From contig NZ_JAPKIB010000001.1 in the NCBI RefSeq assembly GCF_036759925.1, positions 558,001 through 622,000 on the forward strand: 64,000 nucleotides of DNA. The letters run 5' to 3'. The position numbers and the translations under genes are program-made. The stretch's first letter is position 1. Each line of letters opens with the position of its first letter. The notes under the pieces are model-generated. The model saw only the letters and a program-made list of their open reading frames with translations. It made no database searches and was not told the origin of the DNA. Shown piece by piece: positions 58,574 through 64,000 of this stretch. The DNA is from Kluyvera sp036759925 (GTDB lineage: Bacteria > Pseudomonadota > Gammaproteobacteria > Enterobacterales > Enterobacteriaceae).

Positions 58574-59683
58574 TCATGCCTCGGGCGGACTTTTGCCCTC
58601 TTCAATAAACTCTTCGTCCAGCCCTTCGACGTTCCCGGCGTGATCTCGCCCGGAGAAGAGGTTCCAGCAGGCGAGGAACAGCGCGGCAATCAGCGGGCCA
58701 ATCACAAAGCCGTTGATACCGTAAATTTCCATGCCGCCAATGGTGGTGATAAGAATCAGGTAGTCCGGCATTTTGGTATCTTTGCCCACCAGCAGCGGGC
58801 GCAGAATATTGTCCACCAGCCCGACAATAATCACGAAGAAGCCGACGATAAACAGCCCCTGCCACACCTGCTGGGTGGCGAAGAGGAAGATTGCCGCCGG
58901 TACCCAGATAATCGCCGACCCTACGGCAGGCACCAGCGAGAGAAACGCCATCAGCGCGCCCCACAGCACGCTGCCGTCGATGCCGACAATGGCAAAGGCT
59001 ATGCCGCCGAGCGTCCCCTGCACCACCGCAACCACCGCCGTGCCTTTGACCGTCGCCCGCGTGACGCCGACAAACTTGGCAAACAGGTGCTGCTTAACGA
59101 TATCCGTCAGCGGTAAAGAGTCGAGGATCTGGCGCACCAGAAACGGCCCGTCTTTCAGCAGGAAGAACAGCAGATAGAGCATGATGCCGAAGCTGATGGT
59201 AAAGCCAAACGTCCCCTTACCAATCAGGAAGGCGCTGCCAGCAAGGTACTGCCCACCCGCCAGCGCGACGTCAGAGAGTTTTTTCTGGATCTGCGCAACG
59301 TTATCGAGATTGTGTTCTATCAGGAACCCGCGCGCCCAATGCGGCAGATGCGAGAAGAGGCTGGCTATCACCTGCGGAAAACGGGTGTTGTTCTCCTGCA
59401 GCTTGGTGTACACCACGTTCAGCTCAAGCGCCAGCGAGGAGAGGATCACCATCAACGGAATAAAAACGATCAGACAGATAATGCCGATAGTCAGCAGCGA
59501 CGCCAATCCGTTACGATCGCCCAGTGCGCTGCGCAGTTTGTTTTTCACCGGGTTAAAGACGACGGTGAGTATCGCGGCCCACAGAATGGCGGAGAAATAC
59601 GGCGACAGTACATCGAAGAATGCCCAGGTCACGAGCGCGAGAATGAAAATAAAGAAGCCTTTGGTCAATCCGTTAAATCGCAT
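58574..59683 (-). CDS. AI-2E/PerM-family permease
   Basis: A 369-residue inner-membrane protein with about eight membrane segments. The family signature is visible in the second half: GIDGSVLWGALMAFLSLVPAVGSAIIW, DNILRPLLVGK and NGFVIGPLIAALFLACWNLF. Members include the AI-2 exporter TqsA and Na+/H+ antiporters, so the substrate cannot be assigned from family alone. It ends in an acidic cytoplasmic tail (EGLDEEFIEEG). Start ATG 59683 with AGGA upstream. It is divergent from the NUDIX gene. Confidence 0.85.
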   Translation of the reverse strand: MRFNGLTKGFFIFILALVTWAFFDVLSPYFSAILWAAILTVVFNPVKNKLRSALGDRNGLASLLTIGIICLIVFIPLMVILSSLALELNVVYTKLQENNTRFPQVIASLFSHLPHWARGFLIEHNLDNVAQIQKKLSDVALAGGQYLAGSAFLIGKGTFGFTISFGIMLYLLFFLLKDGPFLVRQILDSLPLTDIVKQHLFAKFVGVTRATVKGTAVVAVVQGTLGGIAFAIVGIDGSVLWGALMAFLSLVPAVGSAIIWVPAAIFLFATQQVWQGLFIVGFFVIIVGLVDNILRPLLVGKDTKMPDYLILITTIGGMEIYGINGFVIGPLIAALFLACWNLFSGRDHAGNVEGLDEEFIEEGKSPPEA

Positions 59684-59843
59684 TAGTGAGTCCTGTTGCG
59701 GGGAAACAGTCTCGACTATAGAAGCGTTTAGCCGGATTTACCAGGTGGCATGTTCATTCCCCTTAACAGACAAGTGACCGCGCCAGGTATCCTACAAAGA
59801 CCGTTTTCCAGCATTTTTACCGGAAAACACAACGGGAGGAAGC

Positions 59844-60473
59844 ATGTCAGAAGTACTCAACGATAATGAACTTGCACGCATTGCTCAACGTTTACAAGCG
59901 CTGGCGCAGACCGGACTCACCTACACCAAAGACGTCTATGACCGAGAGCGATATGAGGAGCTGATGGGCATCGCCGAGCGGATGCTAACCGCGCGCTTTG
60001 ACCTGCCGGAGGCCACGCTGCAAAATCTGCATAAGGTAGACACCGGCTACGCCACGCCAAAAACCGACGTCCGCGCCATCATTCTGCATGAAGGCAAGCT
60101 GTTGATGGTTCAGGAATCTGACGATAAAGGCTGGAGCCTGCCGGGCGGCTGGGCCGATATTGGCGATAGCCCTGCGCAAGCGGTCGAGCGTGAAGTGCGT
60201 GAAGAGACCGGGCTTGAGGTGAAAGTAAGCCGCCTTCTCGGCGTCTGGGACCGCAACCAGCACGGGCATCCGCCCTATCCCTGGCATGTCTATAAGCTGA
60301 TTTTCCTCTGTGAAACGCTGGGCGGCGAGCTTGCCATTAGCCATGAATCGCTGGATATCGCCTACGTCGACCCGGACAACCTGCCGCCGCTCTCCCTGAC
60401 TCGTATCGTGCCGGAAGAGATCCACGCTAGCATCCGCAGCATTCGTGAAAACGAACCGGTGTGGTGCGACTAG
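59844..60473 (+). CDS. NUDIX hydrolase with N-terminal helical domain
   Basis: A 209-residue pyrophosphohydrolase. The Nudix box is complete: GWADIGDSPAQAVEREVREETGLE (about residues 99-122), binding Mg2+ for cleavage of a nucleoside-diphosphate-linked substrate. The first 60 residues form a helical domain found in ADP-ribose-pyrophosphatase-like Nudix proteins (LQALAQTGLTYTKDVYDRERYEEL). The exact substrate is not predictable. Start ATG 59844 with GGGAGGA. It is convergent with the nuo operon and shares a terminator with it. Confidence 0.88.
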   Translation: MSEVLNDNELARIAQRLQALAQTGLTYTKDVYDRERYEELMGIAERMLTARFDLPEATLQNLHKVDTGYATPKTDVRAIILHEGKLLMVQESDDKGWSLPGGWADIGDSPAQAVEREVREETGLEVKVSRLLGVWDRNQHGHPPYPWHVYKLIFLCETLGGELAISHESLDIAYVDPDNLPPLSLTRIVPEEIHASIRSIRENEPVWCD

Positions 60474-60484
60474 ATATCCGGCAA

Positions 60485-60512
60485 TAAAAAACCCCGCGTC
60501 GCGGGGTTTTTT
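60485..60512. terminator. Bidirectional terminator between the NUDIX gene and nuoN
   Basis: AAAAAACCCCGCG-T-CGCGGGGTTTTTT, a GC-rich stem flanked by A and T runs, between two convergent genes. Confidence 0.93.
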
Positions 60513-60530
60513 CACATCGGTGACGATGGA

Positions 60531-61988
60531 TTACATCATCGGCATCGCCAGTCGCACAATGCTAATCAGCGGCTGTGGATAGATACCCAGCACCAGTACC
60601 AGCAGCGCGGAGATCAGAACCACAATACCGCCTGCACTGTACTGCCAGTTAGATGGCGCATCGCGGTTTGGTTTTTCCGGTGCGCTCAGGTACAGGCTCA
60701 CCGCCACGCGCAGGTAGTAGTAGAGACCAATCGCGGAACCGACAACCACCGCGCCAACCAGCCACCACAGGTGTGCCTGGACGCCGACGGCCAGCACGTA
60801 GAACTTGCCGATAAAGCCGAGGGTCATTGGGATACCGGCCAGAGACAGCATCATCACGGTCATCACCGCCGCCAGAATCGGACGGTGCCAGAACAGACCA
60901 CGGTAGGCGTACAGAGACTCTGCATCCGGGCCACGGTACGGGCTGGACATCAGGCTGACGACACCAAACGCGCCGAGGCTGCTGAACAGGTAACCCGCCA
61001 GGTACACGCCAACGGTTTCCATCGACATCTCGCCGCTATGCAGCGCAATCAGCGCCACCAGCAGATAGCCAAGGTGAGAGATGGAGGAGTAACCGAGCAG
61101 ACGCTTGATGTTGGTCTGGCTCAGCGCCATCAGGTTACCGAAGATGATAGAGGCAAAGGCGATCAGGCCCAGCACCACGCGTACCGCTTCGCTGTCGCCT
61201 ACCGGCGCATACAAGAACAGACGCATCACCACGCCAAAGATAGCAATCTTGCTGGCGGTCGCCAGGAAGGTTGATACCGGCGCAGGGGCCCCCTGATAAA
61301 CGTCCGGCGTCCACAGGTGGAACGGCACCAGAGAGAGCTTGAAGCCGAGGCCGACGATCATCATCCCCAGGCCTGCCAGCAGCAGCGGTTCGTGCAGCAT
61401 GTTATCACTGAGGCTCTTACCGAGCGCCACGAAGGAGAGGCTACCGGATTCAGCGTACAGCAGCGCCATACCAAACAGCAGGAACGACGACGCAGCGGCG
61501 GACAGGATGGTGTACTTGATGCTCGCTTCCAGCGAACGCTTCTGCCGATAGGCGTAGCCAATCAGGCCGAACAGCGGTAGCGAGATCAGTTCAATACCGA
61601 GGAACAGCGCCGCCAGGTGGTTGGCGTTCGCCAGCAGAATACCGCCCATCGCGGCAATCAACACCAGCAGGTAGAACTCTTCCTTGTTGTCGGTATAGCC
61701 CTCAAGCCACGGGTAGGCAAAAGTACAGGTCGCCAGGCTCGCCAGCAGCACCAGCCCGGTGTAGAGCATCGCGTAGCCGTCAACGCGCATCAGCGGCGTG
61801 ACGTCCATGGCCCCGCCCTGGCCAACAAACCAGAGCGAAACCAGCGCGGCGTTAAGCCCAAGCACCGCCAGCGTGGCGTTAAGGAAGTGATTGCGTCGCC
61901 ACGCAATGGAGAGCATCACAACCACCACCGTCAAGCCGACGATCAGCAGCGGTAATAGCGCGATCAGTTGTTGTGGAGTTATTGTCAT
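60531..61988 (-). CDS. nuoN: NADH-quinone oxidoreductase subunit N
   Basis: Antiporter-like membrane subunit of respiratory complex I, 485 residues as in E. coli, with about fourteen membrane helices. The proton-channel Lys residues lie in QKRSLEASIKYTILSA, GFKLSLVPFHLWTPDVYQGA and QTNIKRLLGYSSISHLGY. It is the last gene of the nuo operon, and its ATG is six bases beyond the nuoM stop. Confidence 0.96.
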   Translation of the reverse strand: MTITPQQLIALLPLLIVGLTVVVVMLSIAWRRNHFLNATLAVLGLNAALVSLWFVGQGGAMDVTPLMRVDGYAMLYTGLVLLASLATCTFAYPWLEGYTDNKEEFYLLVLIAAMGGILLANANHLAALFLGIELISLPLFGLIGYAYRQKRSLEASIKYTILSAAASSFLLFGMALLYAESGSLSFVALGKSLSDNMLHEPLLLAGLGMMIVGLGFKLSLVPFHLWTPDVYQGAPAPVSTFLATASKIAIFGVVMRLFLYAPVGDSEAVRVVLGLIAFASIIFGNLMALSQTNIKRLLGYSSISHLGYLLVALIALHSGEMSMETVGVYLAGYLFSSLGAFGVVSLMSSPYRGPDAESLYAYRGLFWHRPILAAVMTVMMLSLAGIPMTLGFIGKFYVLAVGVQAHLWWLVGAVVVGSAIGLYYYLRVAVSLYLSAPEKPNRDAPSNWQYSAGGIVVLISALLVLVLGIYPQPLISIVRLAMPMM

Positions 61989-61994
61989 GGCGAA

Positions 61995-63524
61995 TTACGG
62001 CCTTGTAGTTGAAACAGAATTAACAAACCACTGCTGGATGTTACTCATCGCAGAATGTGACGTGTCCAGAATCGGCTGCGGGTAGAAGCCCAGCAGAACC
62101 AGAAGCACGACCAGCAACAGGACGATAAACAGCTCGCGCAGCGACATCCCTGGCAGTTCTTTTGCCGCGATTTCACTCTTCGCTTTGCCAAAGTACGCAC
62201 GGTGCAGCATCGCCAGCGAGTAAACGGAAGCGAACACCAGACCGAAGGTCGAAATCACCGTAATCGTCGGAACCACATGGTAGCTGCCGAACAGGATCAT
62301 GAATTCGCCGACGAAGTTACCGGTACCCGGCATCCCCAGCGTACAGACTGCGAAGAACAGTGACAGCGCAGGCAACCATTTAATTTTGCTCCACAGACCG
62401 CCCATCTGACGCATGTCGCGGGTATGCAGACGTTCGTAAAGCTGACCACACAGAATGAACAGGCCGGCTGCGGACAGACCGTGTGCAATCATCTGGATAA
62501 CCGCGCCCTGGTAAGCCAGCTGGCTGCCGGTGTAGATAGCAATCAGCACGAAGCCCATGTGGGAAACGGAGGTGTAGGCAATCAGACGTTTGATGTCGTA
62601 CTGCGTGAACGCCATCCATGCGCCGTAGAAGATACCAATCACACCCAGCCACATGGCGATAGGCGCGAACTCCGCAGAGGCGTTAGGGAACAGCGGCAGC
62701 GCGAAGCGCAGCAGACCGTAGGCCGCGGTTTTCAGCAAGATACCCGCCAGGTCAACGGAACCGGCGGTTGGTGCCTGCGAGTGCGCGTCTGGCAGCCAGC
62801 CGTGCAGCGGCACCACCGGCATTTTCACCGCGAAGGCGATGAAGAAGCCCAGCATCAGCAGGTATTCCACGCCGTGGGACATTGGCGTCTTCAGCAGGTC
62901 CTGATAGTTGAAGGTCCATACACCGGTCGCATCGTGGTGCACGAACACCAGCGCCAGGATAGCAATCAGCATCACCAGACCGCTCGCCTGGGTATAGATG
63001 AAGAACTTGGTGGCCGCCGTGATACGCGTTTTACCATCGGAGGCTTTATGGCCCCACAGCGCGATCAGGAAGTACATCGGCACCAGCATCATCTCCCAGA
63101 AGAAGAAGAACAGGAACATGTCGATGGCCAGGAACACGCCGATAACGCCGCCCAGGATCCACATCAGGTTGAGGTGGAAGAAGCCCTGGTATTTCTGGAT
63201 TTCATTCCAGGAACAGAGCACTGCCAGCACACCCAGCAGACCGGTCAACACCACCATCAGCAGCGACAGGCCGTCGAGCGCGAGGTGAATCGTTATCCCA
63301 AAGCGTGGGATCCACGGCAGGATGAACTCAGACTGCCACTGCGGCAGACCGGTGGATTGGGTGAGTGAGTAGCCGCCCTGCAGCCACAGCTGCAGGCCAA
63401 GCGCCAGCGTCAGTCCCATGGTGATCAGCGCGATCCAGCGCGGCATCTTCACGCCAAAGCGTTCGGTCTGCCAGCAGAGGAAACCGCCGATAAAGGGAAT
63501 CAGTATTAGCCAGGGTAATAACAT
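61995..63524 (-). CDS. nuoM: NADH-quinone oxidoreductase subunit M
   Basis: Antiporter-like proton-pumping subunit of complex I, 509 residues as in E. coli. The conserved Glu is in FFFFFWEMMLVPMYFLIALWG and the channel Lys in FAVKMPVVPLHGWLPDAHSQAPTAGS. The segment TQYDIKRLIAYTSVSHMGF is typical of the Mrp-like family. Start ATG 63524. About 100 bases separate it from nuoL. Confidence 0.96.
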   Translation of the reverse strand: MLLPWLILIPFIGGFLCWQTERFGVKMPRWIALITMGLTLALGLQLWLQGGYSLTQSTGLPQWQSEFILPWIPRFGITIHLALDGLSLLMVVLTGLLGVLAVLCSWNEIQKYQGFFHLNLMWILGGVIGVFLAIDMFLFFFFWEMMLVPMYFLIALWGHKASDGKTRITAATKFFIYTQASGLVMLIAILALVFVHHDATGVWTFNYQDLLKTPMSHGVEYLLMLGFFIAFAVKMPVVPLHGWLPDAHSQAPTAGSVDLAGILLKTAAYGLLRFALPLFPNASAEFAPIAMWLGVIGIFYGAWMAFTQYDIKRLIAYTSVSHMGFVLIAIYTGSQLAYQGAVIQMIAHGLSAAGLFILCGQLYERLHTRDMRQMGGLWSKIKWLPALSLFFAVCTLGMPGTGNFVGEFMILFGSYHVVPTITVISTFGLVFASVYSLAMLHRAYFGKAKSEIAAKELPGMSLRELFIVLLLVVLLVLLGFYPQPILDTSHSAMSNIQQWFVNSVSTTRP

Positions 63525-63624
63525 GGCAATTCATTTCCTTATTAATCTATCCGGAGGCGACAAGCCCGCCAGAACAGGAAAACAGCACGACATTTTCATG
63601 GGGAGGAAACTCCTCCCCAACGAA

Positions 63625-64000
63625 TTAACGCAATACCATCAACAACGCCAGCACCACCACGGCACCGATGCTCATTGACGCAACATACCAGCGCAGATAC
63701 CCGTTCTCGCTCAGCACCAGGCCTTTGCCTGCGAAGCGGGAGAGGATAGCCGGAATGTTCATCAAGGCATTGAGCGGGTCGCGCTTCAGCAGCCAGGCGA
63801 TGCCAAGGAACGGCTTCACGAACACCTTGTCGTACAGCCAGTCAAAGCCCCAGGCGTTATACCACCAGGTTCCGAGCAGGCGGCCAGGCGCGCTGTTGGC
63901 GATGGAGGTCACCAGCGTGCGTTTACCCAGCCACAGCCATGCGGCAATCAGGATCCCGGCAATCGCCACGACACCCGAGGTGATTTCCAGCGTCAGCACG
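63625..64000 (-). CDS. nuoL: NADH-quinone oxidoreductase subunit L, 5' part cut off by the window edge
   Basis: C-terminal 125 or so residues of NuoL, the distal antiporter-like subunit that carries the long lateral helix of complex I. Visible are the segment WLYDKVFVKPFLGIAWLLKRDP, typical of the helix region, and the last membrane helix (WYVASMSIGAVVVLALLMVLR). The frame runs to the window end, so the start is outside. Confidence 0.93.
   Translation of the reverse strand, partial: VLTLEITSGVVAIAGILIAAWLWLGKRTLVTSIANSAPGRLLGTWWYNAWGFDWLYDKVFVKPFLGIAWLLKRDPLNALMNIPAILSRFAGKGLVLSENGYLRWYVASMSIGAVVVLALLMVLR

Noticed and set aside
1..64000. CRISPR array, rRNA or tRNA genes
   Set aside because: No regularly spaced direct repeats of CRISPR type and no rRNA or complete tRNA sequence found on reading either strand.

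Overview
The window is a chromosomal segment from a motile member of the Enterobacteriaceae. The order ompC-micF-rcsDBC-gyrA-ubiG-nrdAB-yfaE-glpABC-rhm genes-yfaY-yfaZ-menFDHBCE-elaA-rbn-nuo follows the E. coli/Salmonella backbone, and most backbone proteins match the lengths known for E. coli K-12. GyrA carries Thr at position 83 and there is a flagellar-type promoter in front of a cheV gene, so a Citrobacter-, Kluyvera-, Kosakonia- or Klebsiella aerogenes-like organism fits better than E. coli or K. pneumoniae. The genus is not resolved.

Positions 1-15.6 kb: divergent ompC (cut by the window edge) and the sRNA micF; the Rcs envelope-stress phosphorelay (rcsD-rcsB, convergent with rcsC); gyrA divergent from ubiG; then nrdA-nrdB-yfaE for class Ia ribonucleotide reduction, with DnaA boxes and NrdR-like boxes upstream. 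REP-type repeats fill several gaps.

Positions 15.6-30.1 kb: an orphan fimbrial adhesin in an AT-rich stretch, a divergent MFS transporter/LysR pair, the anaerobic glycerol-3-phosphate dehydrogenase operon glpABC with GlpR-type operators, and a rhamnonate-catabolism cluster (rhmA, rhmT, rhmD, rhmR) running against it. The CinA-like yfaY and outer-membrane yfaZ follow. The glpTQ pair and the nudI-arn-pmrD block that lie in this region of the K-12 map are not here.

Positions 30.2-39.9 kb: the compact menaquinone operon menF-D-H-B-C-E (stop/start overlaps from menD to menE), the acetyltransferase elaA, divergent rbn (RNase Z/BN), and cheV behind a sigma-28 promoter that begins on the base after the rbn stop codon.

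Positions 39.9-50.3 kb are the accessory island. A DUF2169 protein, a PAAR-like DUF4150/Rhs protein with a variable C-terminal toxin, and a pentapeptide-repeat immunity candidate form a complete effector module. The toxin tip looks ParB/sulfiredoxin-like. Downstream are two displaced toxin-immunity cassettes whose frames are interrupted by nonsense changes and one frameshift, a frameshifted SymE-like remnant fused to an internal Rhs core fragment, and an intact SymE-like toxin gene with a strongly structured leader. This is a fossil record of repeated toxin-tip replacement at one Rhs locus.

Positions 50.3-60.5 kb: an NAD(P)-dependent glutamate/leucine-type dehydrogenase behind a leader terminator, a PuuE/GabT-type GABA transaminase divergent from a MocR/GabR-type regulator, an SDR whose catalytic Tyr position holds Phe, yeeN, a membrane GAF-GGDEF diguanylate cyclase, an AI-2E/PerM-family permease and a NUDIX hydrolase. 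The window closes with nuoN, nuoM and the 3' end of nuoL (respiratory complex I).
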